From Clostridiales bacterium (lineage in GTDB: Bacteria; Bacillota; Clostridia; Christensenellales; Aristaeellaceae), in the NCBI GenBank assembly GCA_012728815.1, contig JAAYEI010000056.1:1-64000 (forward strand): a stretch of DNA of 64,000 nt, read 5' to 3'. Shown one piece after another: positions 24,130 to 32,980 of this stretch. Made by a program: the position numbers and the translations under genes. The notes under the pieces were generated by a model. The model had not been told where the DNA came from. It worked only from the letters and a program-made list of their open reading frames with translations, and made no database searches. How positions within the stretch are numbered: the stretch's first letter is position 1; every line of letters starts with the position of its first letter.

Positions 24130-26405
24130 GTCCTTGCCCCCCGTTTGCTCCATTCGTCCGCCAGGTGGATTTCCTCATCCCAGATTGTCAGCGCCAGCGG
24201 CGCGCCGGTGAGCAGCGTCAGCGTGACGCCCTGCTGGTCCATCTCAAGGCGGATCACCCGCCCCCGGTACTCAAAGCGGAAGGAGTACCCTGTCCAGCCC
24301 GTTGGCAGAAAGGGGTGCAGGCACAGCCGCCCCGTGGCCGTGCGCATGCCGGCAAACCCCCGCGCAATGACCAGCCAGGCGCCGGACATGCTGGTGATGT
24401 GCAGGCCGTCCTCCGCATCCTTGTTGATGTTGTCCAGGTCCAGCCGCGCGGTGCGGTGGTAAAGCTCCACCGCCTTGTCCTCATAGCCGATTTCCGCTGC
24501 CAGGATGGCGTGCACGCAGGGGGAGAGCGAGGACTCATGCACCGTCATGGGCTCATAAAAGTCGAAGTTGCGCTTCTTGCAGTCCCGGTCATAGAGGTGG
24601 CCCAGGAAATACAAGCCCTGCAGCACATCGGCCTGCTTGATGAAGCAGGAGCGCAGGATGCGGTCCCAGCTCCAGCGCTGGTTGAGCGGACGGTCCTCCG
24701 GCATCAGCTCGGAGACAGGCATGAGCTGTTTGTCCAGAAAGGTGTCATGCTGCACAAAGACGCCGCGTCCCTCATCCACCGGGTAGTACATGTCCCGGCT
24801 GATGCGCAGCATCCGGCGCAGCTCCTCCTCCCCCACCTGCAGCTGGGCGCGCCGCTGCGGGGTGGCCTTCATGTAGGCATCGGCGAAATACTCCAGGCAC
24901 CAGGCGGCGATGCGGTTGGTGTACCAGTTGTTGTTGACGTTGTTTTCATACTCGTTGGGCCCGGTGACCCCATGGATCATGTACTTGCCGGTGCGGGCAT
25001 TGTGGTGGACCCGCCCCGCCCAGAAGCGCGCGATGCCCAAAAGCACCTCCAGGCCCTCCCCCATGAGCCAGGACTCATCCCCCGTGTAGGTGGTGTATTC
25101 AAAGATGGCGTGAGCGATGGCACCGTTGCGGTGCAGCTCCATGAAGGTGATTTCCCACTCGTTGTGGCACTCAATGCCATTGAAGGTGACCATGGGGTAC
25201 AGCGCGCCGGGCAGGCCCTGCTGGGCGGCGTTGTGGTAGGCACCGGGCAGCTGCTGGTGGCGGTAGCGCAGCAGCTGGTGCGCCACCTCCTCACCGGCGG
25301 TGGCCAGGTAGACCGGGAAGCAGTACGCCTCGGTGTCCCAATAGGTGGCGCCGCCATACTTCTCCCCGGTGAAGCCCTTGGGGCCGATGTTGAGCCGCTC
25401 GTCCTCCCCGGTATAGGTGCACAGCAGGTGGAAGAGGTTGAAGCGAATGCCCTGCTGGGCGGCCTCGTCCCCTGAGATCACCACGTCCGCGCGCTCCCAT
25501 TTCTGCGCCCAGGCGGCGGCGTGCAGCGCCCGCAAGCCCTCATAGCCCAGCTTGGCGCTGCCGCGCACAAAGCGCCGGGCGGTGTCTGCCAGGCCCTCTG
25601 CCTCGTAATCGCGGTCGGTGGCCACACAGATGATCTTGTCCAGGGTGGCCTTCTCGCCCGCCTTGAGCGATTTGGCAAAACGCAGGGACACAAAACCCAG
25701 GCGGGCCTCATCGCTGGTGTACTCCATGTCGCTTTGCACCCGGAAGGCGCCGGCCACGGTGAAGCGGGGCGTGTCAAAGGGGTTGGGCCGGGTGCGGCTG
25801 ACCAGGTAGCCGCCGGCCGCGTGCTCCACCACGCCGGCATCCAGCTGCTCCCAGAAGTGCTCGTCATAGTTGCTGTCCTCATTGCGCACCTCCCCGTCCA
25901 GGAAGGCGTCAATGGTGACCTCGGCATCATAATCGGGCACCACCTCATAGCGCAGCGCCATGCAGGTTGTGTCCGCCATGGACACAAAGCGCTCGGCGCG
26001 CACCTGCACGCGGCCCTGGGGGGTTTTCAGCACCATGTCCCTTCTGAGGGTGCCGGTCTGCATGTCCAGCTCCCGCTGGAAACGGATGACCTGCAGGGTG
26101 CCCGCGTCCAGCTGCTGGCCGTTGACCCGCACGTCCAGGCCAATCAGGTTCATGGCGTTGATGACCTTGCCAAAGTACTGCGGGTAGCCGTTCTTCCACC
26201 AGCCTACCCGCGTCTTGTCCGGGAACCAGACCCCGCCGATGTAGGTGCCCTGGTGGTGGTCGCCGCTGTAGTGCTCCTCAAAATTGCCGCGCAGCCCCAT
26301 CTGGCCGTTGCCCAGGGACATCAGGCTTTCCGCGAAGCGCTGGTGACCGGGGTTGAAGCTGGTCTGGATGACCTTCCAGGGATGGACCACAAAACTGGAC
26401 TGCAT
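24126..26405 (-). CDS. Glycoside hydrolase family 65 phosphorylase, probably maltose phosphorylase
   Basis: 759 residues, the length of maltose phosphorylases (about 755). An N-terminal beta-sandwich is followed by the (alpha/alpha)6 barrel from about residue 320 and a C-terminal beta domain. The catalytic acid is in HGVTGPNEYENNVNNNWY, near residue 483, the same context as in Lactobacillus maltose phosphorylase. Phosphate-site candidates are in the later half. It would convert maltose and phosphate to glucose and beta-glucose 1-phosphate. Other GH65 specificities (trehalose, kojibiose, nigerose) remain possible. A beta-phosphoglucomutase, often next to these genes, is absent here. The start is behind AAAGGAGG, 11 bases after the permease gene. 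Confidence 0.86.
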   Translation of the reverse strand: MQSSFVVHPWKVIQTSFNPGHQRFAESLMSLGNGQMGLRGNFEEHYSGDHHQGTYIGGVWFPDKTRVGWWKNGYPQYFGKVINAMNLIGLDVRVNGQQLDAGTLQVIRFQRELDMQTGTLRRDMVLKTPQGRVQVRAERFVSMADTTCMALRYEVVPDYDAEVTIDAFLDGEVRNEDSNYDEHFWEQLDAGVVEHAAGGYLVSRTRPNPFDTPRFTVAGAFRVQSDMEYTSDEARLGFVSLRFAKSLKAGEKATLDKIICVATDRDYEAEGLADTARRFVRGSAKLGYEGLRALHAAAWAQKWERADVVISGDEAAQQGIRFNLFHLLCTYTGEDERLNIGPKGFTGEKYGGATYWDTEAYCFPVYLATAGEEVAHQLLRYRHQQLPGAYHNAAQQGLPGALYPMVTFNGIECHNEWEITFMELHRNGAIAHAIFEYTTYTGDESWLMGEGLEVLLGIARFWAGRVHHNARTGKYMIHGVTGPNEYENNVNNNWYTNRIAAWCLEYFADAYMKATPQRRAQLQVGEEELRRMLRISRDMYYPVDEGRGVFVQHDTFLDKQLMPVSELMPEDRPLNQRWSWDRILRSCFIKQADVLQGLYFLGHLYDRDCKKRNFDFYEPMTVHESSLSPCVHAILAAEIGYEDKAVELYHRTARLDLDNINKDAEDGLHITSMSGAWLVIARGFAGMRTATGRLCLHPFLPTGWTGYSFRFEYRGRVIRLEMDQQGVTLTLLTGAPLALTIWDEEIHLADEWSKRGART

Positions 26406-26416
26406 GGCAGCCTCCT

Positions 26417-27193
26417 TTACACCTCGCGCCCCCGAAAGGACAGGAGCGCGAACAAAATCAGCACCAGGGTGAGGGCCAGGGCCAGCAATGGCAGCTGCCA
26501 GGACGCGCCGTTGAAAATGAGCCTTGTCCCCTCAAACAGCGACCAGAAGCTGGCAAAACGCAGCCAGCGGGTCCACCCGGGCAGCCGGGCGACAAGCCCC
26601 AGCGCCAGCATGCCATACAACAGCAGGCCGCCGCGGCGGCGCAGGGCACGTTCATCCGGGCTGGCGCAGGCCAGCAGCAGGGTCAGCGCGGGGCAGACCA
26701 GGCTGACCGCCAGGAAGCCGCCTGACAGGCGCAGCAGGGCCAGCAGGTTGGCCTCCGGGAAGAGCAGCAGGGCCATGAGCACCTGGCCGGTGAGCGCCGC
26801 CAGCGCAAGCAGCAGGTGGTACAGCGCCATCACCCACCAGAGGCTGAGCAAGACAGCGCCGCGGCTGTGGCTGGCGCTGAGCAGCATGGCCATGCGGCCA
26901 TCCAGCAGCGGGCGCGTGATGAGCCGGGCTGCCAGGTGGATGGCCAGGAGGGTCGACAGCAGCGGCAGGATGAGGCCATAGAGGTAGCTGAGCAAAAACA
27001 GCGGCAGGCTGCTGTCACCATAAAAGCCCAGCACGGTGAACAGCTCCGGCAACTCCCCCTGGAGCGCCCGCACCTGCGCCAGAGGGGCCTCTGTATACAA
27101 AAACACGGCCAGCGCGCCCAGCAGCAAGGCGGGCAGCAGCCAGGCCAGCAGGTGGCGGGCGCGCAGGCGGGAAGCAAACAAGGTGGGGATCAT
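26417..27193 (-). CDS. ABC-2-type transporter permease
   Basis: 258 residues with about six hydrophobic segments (for example HLLAWLLPALLLGALAVFLY, LLSYLYGLILPLLSTLLAIH and LPLLALALTLVLILFALL). The layout fits ABC-2 permeases of the GldF/NosY kind. The ATG overlaps the stop of the ATPase gene upstream (ATGA), so the two proteins are made together and likely form one transporter. The open frame continues upstream inside the ATPase gene but without membrane sequence, which argues against an earlier start. Substrate unknown. Confidence 0.75.
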   Translation of the reverse strand: MIPTLFASRLRARHLLAWLLPALLLGALAVFLYTEAPLAQVRALQGELPELFTVLGFYGDSSLPLFLLSYLYGLILPLLSTLLAIHLAARLITRPLLDGRMAMLLSASHSRGAVLLSLWWVMALYHLLLALAALTGQVLMALLLFPEANLLALLRLSGGFLAVSLVCPALTLLLACASPDERALRRRGGLLLYGMLALGLVARLPGWTRWLRFASFWSLFEGTRLIFNGASWQLPLLALALTLVLILFALLSFRGREV

Positions 27194-28065
27194 AGCACGT
27201 CGTCTCCATGGTAGCGCAGGAAGCCTTCCTCGGCCTCCTCCCGCCCGCCCACCAGGTCGTGCACCTGGTAGCGGGCCAGGGTGCGCAGCAGCGCCTGGGG
27301 GCTGGCCGGGATGGCCACCAGCGCCCGGGTGCCGATCAGCTCCACCGCGTTCTCCCATTCCCGGGCGAAGGCGGCGGCCTCGTCCGCCGTGGCAAAGGTG
27401 ATGTGGTAGACCTTCTGGCGGGTGAGGCTGAGCGCCTCCACCGGCTGGCTCACCACCAGGCGGCCTTTGCGGATGATGGCCACCTGGGTGCAGGCGCTGC
27501 GCACCTCCTCCAGCACATGGGAGGTGAGCAGGATGGCAGCACCATGGCCGCGCAACTCCCGCAGGGTATCCATCAGCGCGCCGCGGGCCAGGGCGGACAG
27601 GCCCAGGAAAGGCTCATCCAGCAGGAAAACGGAGGCGTCCTGGGAGAGGGCGGCAAGCAGGCTGAGCTTGCGGCGGTTTTCCGGGGACATGCGCGGGCAC
27701 TGCCCGGTCAGAGTGATGTCCATTTTCTCCGTGAGACGGCGGGCTTTTTCAGGGTTGAAGCGGCCCTGGTAAACTGCCATGAAGCGCAGGTAGGCTTCCC
27801 CGGTCATGTCCTCCAGCGCCGGGGTGGAGGGCAGATAGACCGCTTCCCTGAACACCTGCTGGCGCTGCGACCAGCTGTCCAGCCCCTTGATGGAGGCGCT
27901 GCCCTGGTCAGCGGGCAGGTGGCCGGCCAGCACGCGCAGCAGTAGGGATTTTCCGGCCCCGGCAGGGCCCAGCACGCCCAGGGCCTCACCCGCCTCCACC
28001 CGCAGGCTGAGGTCATGGATGCCCCCCTCCTCATAGGCCAGGGTGAGCCCCTCAAGCCGGATCAA
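27190..28065 (-). CDS. ABC transporter ATP-binding protein
   Basis: 291 residues. Walker A is GPAGAGKS, Walker B VFLLDEP, and the switch His is in LLTSHVLEEV. The signature is unusual, MSPENRRKLSLLAAL in place of LSGGQ, seen in some ABC-2 ATPases of Firmicutes. No ATG fits; a TTG at 28065 follows AGGAG by about seven bases and gives MIRLEGLTLAYEEGG. The gene overlaps the end of the AI-2E-like gene by 14 bases and the start of the permease by four, which supports a tight operon. Confidence 0.82.
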   Translation of the reverse strand: MIRLEGLTLAYEEGGIHDLSLRVEAGEALGVLGPAGAGKSLLLRVLAGHLPADQGSASIKGLDSWSQRQQVFREAVYLPSTPALEDMTGEAYLRFMAVYQGRFNPEKARRLTEKMDITLTGQCPRMSPENRRKLSLLAALSQDASVFLLDEPFLGLSALARGALMDTLRELRGHGAAILLTSHVLEEVRSACTQVAIIRKGRLVVSQPVEALSLTRQKVYHITFATADEAAAFAREWENAVELIGTRALVAIPASPQALLRTLARYQVHDLVGGREEAEEGFLRYHGDDVL

Positions 28066-29188
28066 GGGGTTGCTCCTGCGGGTCGTCCAGTCCCTCGCGC
28101 CGCTGCACAAACTCTGAAGTCAGGCGGTATATGACCGACATGAGCGGGATGAACAGCAGCATGCCCGGGATGCCCAGGATGCCGCCGCCCAGGGTGACCG
28201 CCACCAACACCCAGATGGAGGGCATATCAATGGCGCTGGACATGATGCGCGGGTAGATGACGGAGCCGGCCAGCTGCTGCACCACGAAAAAAGCCAGCAA
28301 AAACCAAAGCGCCTGGCCCGGTGACACGGTGAGCACCAGCAGCGCGCCCAGAATCCCGGAGATGAAGGGACCAAAGACAGGGATAAAAGCGGCCACAAAG
28401 GTAATCAGCCCGATGAGCACCGGGTAGGGGAAGCCAAACAGCAGCAGGGTCAGCACCGTGAGCAGGGAGGAGATCAGCGCCTGCAGCAGCTGGCCTGCCA
28501 GAAAGTTGGAATAGGCCACCTGCAACAGGTGCGTCACGCGGATGGCGCTGCGCCCGGCCTGCCCGGGCAGCGCGGCACGCAGCAGCCTCACAAACTGCCC
28601 CTTGACGCGCTCCTTGGAGAAGAGCAGGTAGATGGCAAAAACCAGGGCCACAATCAGGTTGACCAGGTATTGGGCGGCGGACAGCACCACCCCGGAGGAA
28701 TAGGACAGCCCGCCCACCAGGAACTGGTAAGCCTGCTGGAAGAGGTCGCGCACATCGCGCTCCTCGGTGTCCACCAGCCCCAAGGTCTGGCGCAGGCTGG
28801 CGTTGCGCTCCACCAGCCAGATTTCCAGGTTTTTCAGGTGGTTCGGGAGCACGCGGATCAGCCGCTCCACAGCCGCGATGACCTCCGGGATGATGACCAC
28901 CAGCAGCACCGAAATCACCGCGAAGACGATGAGCACCGACAGGGTGAGGGAAATCGCCCGCCGCATGGGGAAGAGGCGCCTGTCCCGCAACAGGTAGGAC
29001 AGCCAGCCGTCCAGCCGCCGCATGGGCAGGTTGATGAGAAGGGCCAGGAACAGCCCGATGATGAAGGGGGAGATGATGGACAGGAAGGTCATCAGCAGCG
29101 CCAGCAGCGCGTCAAAGCGGTACAGGAAAAAGGCGAATAAGAGCAGCCCCCCCAAAGGCAACAGCCAGCGCTTCCAGTCACGCCACAT
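28052..29188 (-). CDS. AI-2E family (PerM/YdbI-like) membrane transporter
   Basis: 378 residues. The family layout is clear: two N-terminal helices (LPLGGLLLFAFFLYRF and ISPFIIGLFLALLINL), a third near residue 85, a soluble segment about 105-150, and five to six more helices ending with IWVLVAVTLGGGILGIPGMLLFIPL. Members export autoinducer-2, ions or act as Na+/H+ exchangers, so no substrate is claimed. The start codon is preceded by AGGGGG. It is the first gene of a minus-strand operon with a promoter at 29223-29251. Confidence 0.85.
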   Translation of the reverse strand: MWRDWKRWLLPLGGLLLFAFFLYRFDALLALLMTFLSIISPFIIGLFLALLINLPMRRLDGWLSYLLRDRRLFPMRRAISLTLSVLIVFAVISVLLVVIIPEVIAAVERLIRVLPNHLKNLEIWLVERNASLRQTLGLVDTEERDVRDLFQQAYQFLVGGLSYSSGVVLSAAQYLVNLIVALVFAIYLLFSKERVKGQFVRLLRAALPGQAGRSAIRVTHLLQVAYSNFLAGQLLQALISSLLTVLTLLLFGFPYPVLIGLITFVAAFIPVFGPFISGILGALLVLTVSPGQALWFLLAFFVVQQLAGSVIYPRIMSSAIDMPSIWVLVAVTLGGGILGIPGMLLFIPLMSVIYRLTSEFVQRREGLDDPQEQPLDPA

Positions 29189-29222
29189 GACGGGGCACCC
29201 CCTTTACACGGTCACTGCAGGC

Positions 29223-29251
29223 AGTATAGCAAGCGAGCAACAGGCTGACAA
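29223..29251 (-). promoter_or_regulatory. Promoter of the AI-2E/ABC/GH65 operon
   Basis: On the minus strand TTGTCA (29246-29251) and TATACT (29223-29228) are 17 bases apart, 35 bases before the start codon. Confidence 0.75.
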
Positions 29252-29297
29252 GAACGGGGCCGCCGGCACCATCAAGACAGCAGGACAAGGCTGACAA

Positions 29298-30323
29298 CTA
29301 ATCCCTGGTTTTGCGCAAGCGGCCCCGCAGCACGGGAATCATGATCTGGATCAGCACCGCCACCAGCAGGATGGCGCCTTTGATGGTGTCGTTGATGAGG
29401 GCGTCAAAGCGCATGGCCGCAATGATCTTGTCGATGATGTTGTAGCTCATCGCGCCAAAGAGGATGCCCAGCAGCTTGCCCTTGCCCCCTGACATGCTCA
29501 CCCCGCCAATCACCACCGCGGCGATGGCGTACATCTCGTTGCTGCGGCCCAGGGTGGCCGGGTCCACGGCGCCGTTCATGGCCAGCCAGAGAAAGGCGGC
29601 CAGGCCGCTGAGCACGCCGGTGATGGCGTAGACGCTGGTGCGCACCCACTCCACGCTGATGCCCGCCAGCACCGCGGCGCGCTCGTTGCTGCCCACGGCA
29701 TAGATGGTGCGGCCAGACTTGGTGGAGGTGGAAAGGAAGACCATGATGACCGTGACCAGCACCAGGATCACGCCCACCATGGGAATCAGGTCAAAGAGCT
29801 TGCTTTGCCCAAAGTTGTAGAAGGCGTCGTAGCTGCTGAGCGTCCCGTCCATGTTGTAGATGGACTTGCGCTCCACGCTGCGCAGGTAGTACTGGGCGAT
29901 GGAGCGGAAAATCATCATGTTGGCCAGGGTGACAATAAAGGGCGGCATCTTGACCCAGCCAATCAGCAGGCCGTTGATGCTGCCCAGCGCCAGCCCGGCC
30001 AGCAGCGCGAAGACCAGGGTGATCAGCGGGCTGTTGGTGGCGTTGAACACCACCACGGAAAACCCGCCAATGAGGGACAGCATGCTGCCCACCGACAGGT
30101 CGATGCCCCCGGTGATGATGGCCAGGCCCATGCCAAAGGCAATGATGCCCACCACCGTGGAGTGGCGCAGGATGTTCATCACCCCGCTCCAGGTGGTGGC
30201 CCCGGCGTTGATGATCAGGTAGACCATCAAAATCGCGATGAAAATCAGCACAAAGCTGTAATTGCCCAGCACCCGGGTAAAGGACTGCTTAGGCCGGCCG
30301 CTGAGTGCGCTGGATGGCGTCAT
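29298..30323 (-). CDS. Sugar ABC transporter permease, RbsC family
   Basis: 341 residues with about ten hydrophobic segments. The family sequence GLAIITGGIDLSVGSMLSL is near residue 65 and AIAAVVIGGVSMSGGKGKLLG near residue 265. It forms the membrane channel of a ribose/galactose/inositol-type importer. The ATG begins directly at the stop of the ATPase gene upstream. It is the last gene of the operon that starts at 35133; its end is followed at about 35 bases by the next promoter region, and I see no clear terminator. Confidence 0.9.
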   Translation of the reverse strand: MTPSSALSGRPKQSFTRVLGNYSFVLIFIAILMVYLIINAGATTWSGVMNILRHSTVVGIIAFGMGLAIITGGIDLSVGSMLSLIGGFSVVVFNATNSPLITLVFALLAGLALGSINGLLIGWVKMPPFIVTLANMMIFRSIAQYYLRSVERKSIYNMDGTLSSYDAFYNFGQSKLFDLIPMVGVILVLVTVIMVFLSTSTKSGRTIYAVGSNERAAVLAGISVEWVRTSVYAITGVLSGLAAFLWLAMNGAVDPATLGRSNEMYAIAAVVIGGVSMSGGKGKLLGILFGAMSYNIIDKIIAAMRFDALINDTIKGAILLVAVLIQIMIPVLRGRLRKTRD

Positions 30324-31823
30324 TTATGCGTGTACCTCCGATTTGATGGCGTTGGTGGCCGCGATCATCACCCGTTCCTCGGCAATCTCATCGCGCTGGA
30401 GGATGGAGTGGACGCGCCCATGATAGAACACCACGCAGCGGTCCGCCATCTTCATGATTTCGGGAATCTCCAGCGTGTTGACCAGGATGGTTTTGCCCGA
30501 GAGGGCCAGCTGCTGGATCAGCCCATAAATTTCTGCCTTGCTGCCCACATCGATGCCCTGGGTGGGGTTGTCCAGCAGCAGGATGTCCGCCTGGGTGTTC
30601 AGCCAGCGCGCCAGGATGACCTTCTGCTGGTTGCCGCCAGACAGCGAGGTAATCATGTCAAAGGCGGAGTTGGCGCGGATGGACAAGGCATCCCTGTGGG
30701 TCTTGTAGCGCCTGAGCTCCCCTTTGACGGCAATCAGCGGCCTTTTGCTGGACAAGCGGTGCTCGGACACGTAGAAGTTCTCCAGCAGGGAAAAATCCGG
30801 GATGATGGAGTTCTCCTTGCGGTTGGCGGCGATCATGGACAGGCGGCTGCGCATGGCCTGGCGCACGCTGTTGCCCTTCATCTCCTGGCCAAAGAGCAGC
30901 AGCTGCCCGCTTTTGATGGGCAGCACGCCGAAAATGGTGGCGAAGAGCTCCGAAATGCCGGCGCCCTTGAGCCCAGTAAAGCCCACAATCTCCCCCCGGC
31001 GGATGCTGAGGTCAACCTCATGGAAGCCCTCGCCGGACAGCCGGCGGGTTTCCAGCACCACCTCCCCCAGCTCCCGCGCCTCGTACACGCTCTGGTCGGT
31101 GTACTGGCTGCCCACCATCATCCGCGCCACCTGGGTGGGGTCAACATCCCTGATGTCGCCGGTGTGAATGAGCTGGCCGTTGCGCAGCACGGTGAAACGG
31201 TCCGCGATGCGGAACACCTCCTGCATCTTGTGGGAGATGAAGATGAAGGACTTGCCCTGCGCCTTGAGGCGGTCAACCAGGCCAAAGAGGATGTCAATCT
31301 CATCGCTGTTGAGCGAGGTGGTGGGCTCATCCAGGATGATGAGCTCCGCCTTTGCAAACAGCGCCTTGGCGATCTCCAGCTGCTGTTTCTTGCTGGTGTC
31401 AAGCTCAGACACCATGTCGGAGGGGTTGATGTCCACGCCCAGCTGGCGCATCAGCTCCCGGGTTCTTCTGATCATCTCCTTCTTGGCCAACACGCCAAAG
31501 GGGCGCACGATCTCCTTGCGCAAAAAAACATTCTCATACACGCGCAGGTCGTTGAAGAGGTTGAGCTCCTGGTGCACAAAGGCGATGCCTGCCTCCTCTG
31601 AGGAGTGCACCGTGGTGTTCTCCAGGGGCTTGCCCTGAAAAACAACCTGGCCGGCGTCACGGTGATAGACGCCCGCCAGGATGTTCATCAGGGTTGATTT
31701 GCCGGCCCCATTCTCCCCCAGCAGGGCATGCACCTCGCCGGGGCGGACGCTGAGGTCCACATGGTCAAGCACCTTGACACCAAAAAAGGATTTGCTGATG
31801 CCGGTCATCTGCAGCAAGGTCAA
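30324..31823 (-). CDS. Sugar ABC transporter ATP-binding protein, RbsA/MglA family
   Basis: 499 residues with two fused nucleotide-binding domains. The first has Walker A GENGAGKST and Walker B LIILDEPTTSLN. The second has the degenerate Walker A GLKGAGISE usual for this family, signature LSGGNQQKV and LLLDNPTQGID. A TTG at 31823 behind GAAAGGG gives MTLLQMTGISKSFFGVK, which fits the family; the ATG five codons later has no ribosome binding site. A stem-loop separates it from the binding-protein gene upstream, which would reduce its expression relative to that gene. Confidence 0.9.
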   Translation of the reverse strand: MTLLQMTGISKSFFGVKVLDHVDLSVRPGEVHALLGENGAGKSTLMNILAGVYHRDAGQVVFQGKPLENTTVHSSEEAGIAFVHQELNLFNDLRVYENVFLRKEIVRPFGVLAKKEMIRRTRELMRQLGVDINPSDMVSELDTSKKQQLEIAKALFAKAELIILDEPTTSLNSDEIDILFGLVDRLKAQGKSFIFISHKMQEVFRIADRFTVLRNGQLIHTGDIRDVDPTQVARMMVGSQYTDQSVYEARELGEVVLETRRLSGEGFHEVDLSIRRGEIVGFTGLKGAGISELFATIFGVLPIKSGQLLLFGQEMKGNSVRQAMRSRLSMIAANRKENSIIPDFSLLENFYVSEHRLSSKRPLIAVKGELRRYKTHRDALSIRANSAFDMITSLSGGNQQKVILARWLNTQADILLLDNPTQGIDVGSKAEIYGLIQQLALSGKTILVNTLEIPEIMKMADRCVVFYHGRVHSILQRDEIAEERVMIAATNAIKSEVHA

Positions 31824-31843
31824 TCAGCCCTTTCCAATTTGCG

Positions 31844-31876
31844 AAAAGCCCTCCGCAGGGCGGCCCCTGCGGAGGG
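31844..31876 (-). terminator. Intercistronic stem-loop after the sugar-binding protein gene
   Basis: CCCTCCGCAGGG and CCCTGCGGAGGG form a perfect 12-base-pair stem with a GCCG loop, followed on the minus strand by CTTTT. It sits in the 66-base gap between binding-protein and ATPase genes. Such elements act as partial terminators or protect the 3' end of the binding-protein mRNA. Confidence 0.8.
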
Positions 31877-31889
31877 AGGTGGCACGGGT

Positions 31890-32927
31890 TTACTTGGCGA
31901 AGGCGTCACCAAAGCCCTGGAACTGGTCCACGTTGGTGGCGTCCACCACGCTCACGGGCACCACGTGGTCACGCGGCACCTCCTTGCCGTCCAGGTGGTC
32001 CACCATGTCCTGGATGGCAATCTTGATCATGCCGGGGTCATAGGTGACGGAGAAGAGGTCGTTGAGCTGGGCGACTTCCTCGGTGTAGTCCTTCTGGTGG
32101 ATGCCGCGCAGCACGGAGTAAATCTCGTTGAGGCCGGAGGAGGTGCCCAGGTTGACCTTGGCGCCCAGGAAGGCTTCCTTCTTGCCGGGGTCAATATCGG
32201 AGCTCTTCAGCGCCTCCAGCATGCCCATGGCAATCTCGTCATCATGGGTGAAGATGTAGCGGTTGGCCTGGATGTCCTCAATGGTGTTGCTGTCCAGCCA
32301 CTCGGTGAACAGGCGGCGGCCTTCGCTGCGGCTCCAGCCGGTGTAGGCGGTGGAACGGATGGCATCCACCTGCTCCTGGGTCCAGCCGGCTTCAAGCAGC
32401 CCCTGGAAGAAGCCGTTGTTGCGCATCTCGGGCACGGAGGAATTGTCGCCGGGGATAATCAGCACATTGTCACCAGGCTGCAGGCCGTCAGCCACAAAGC
32501 GCTTGGCGGTCTCCAGGCCGATGCCCTCGTTGTCGCCCTTGACAACGGAGACGGCGTTCTCCGCCACCGCGTCAATCACACGGTCGTACATCACAAAGGG
32601 GATGCCGCTGTCCACGAGCTTGCGCATGGTGGCTTCCAGCGTGTTGTCATAGGGCAGGATGACGACGGTCCGGGCGGACTTGTTGTCGATGATGTCCTCC
32701 ACCTGGGTGATCTGGTTGGCGGGGTCAGAGGAGGCGATGACGCGGGCGGTGTACACGCCGGCATCGGTGATTTCCTTGGCTTTTTCCTCAGCGTAGCTGA
32801 GCACGGCGCCGGTCCAGCCGTGGTCGGCGTTGGGCACCAGGATCACGATGTCCTCGTTGGCGGCCAGCACGCTGGTCACAGACAGCAACATCACGGCTGC
32901 CAGCAGAAGGGATAACAGTTTCCTCAT
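31890..32927 (-). CDS. Sugar ABC transporter substrate-binding protein, RbsB/ periplasmic-binding-protein type I
   Basis: 345 residues. A signal peptide (KLLSLLLAAVMLLSVTSVLA then ANEDI) lacks a lipobox cysteine, so anchoring is unclear. The mature part has the fold-type-I layout: IVILVPNADHGWTGAVLSYA, IASSDPANQITQVEDIIDNK, VVILPYDN, VKGDNEGIG and IFTHDDEIAMGMLEALK. The ligand is a sugar or cyclitol; the neighbouring dehydrogenase and isomerase fit either. GGAGG before the ATG sets the start at MRKLLS, six codons inside the longest frame. A palindrome (TTGATTGG/CCAATCAA, 32951-32974) lies in the gap before it. Confidence 0.88.
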   Translation of the reverse strand: MRKLLSLLLAAVMLLSVTSVLAANEDIVILVPNADHGWTGAVLSYAEEKAKEITDAGVYTARVIASSDPANQITQVEDIIDNKSARTVVILPYDNTLEATMRKLVDSGIPFVMYDRVIDAVAENAVSVVKGDNEGIGLETAKRFVADGLQPGDNVLIIPGDNSSVPEMRNNGFFQGLLEAGWTQEQVDAIRSTAYTGWSRSEGRRLFTEWLDSNTIEDIQANRYIFTHDDEIAMGMLEALKSSDIDPGKKEAFLGAKVNLGTSSGLNEIYSVLRGIHQKDYTEEVAQLNDLFSVTYDPGMIKIAIQDMVDHLDGKEVPRDHVVPVSVVDATNVDQFQGFGDAFAK

Positions 32928-32980
32928 GGTATCCTCCATTTGCACCTTTTTTGATTGGCGGCGATGCCAATCAAGTGTCG

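Noticed and set aside
31808..31823. ATG at 31808 as start of the RbsA-type ATPase
   Set aside because: It lacks a ribosome binding site; the TTG at 31823 has GAAAGGG at a proper distance and restores family residues.
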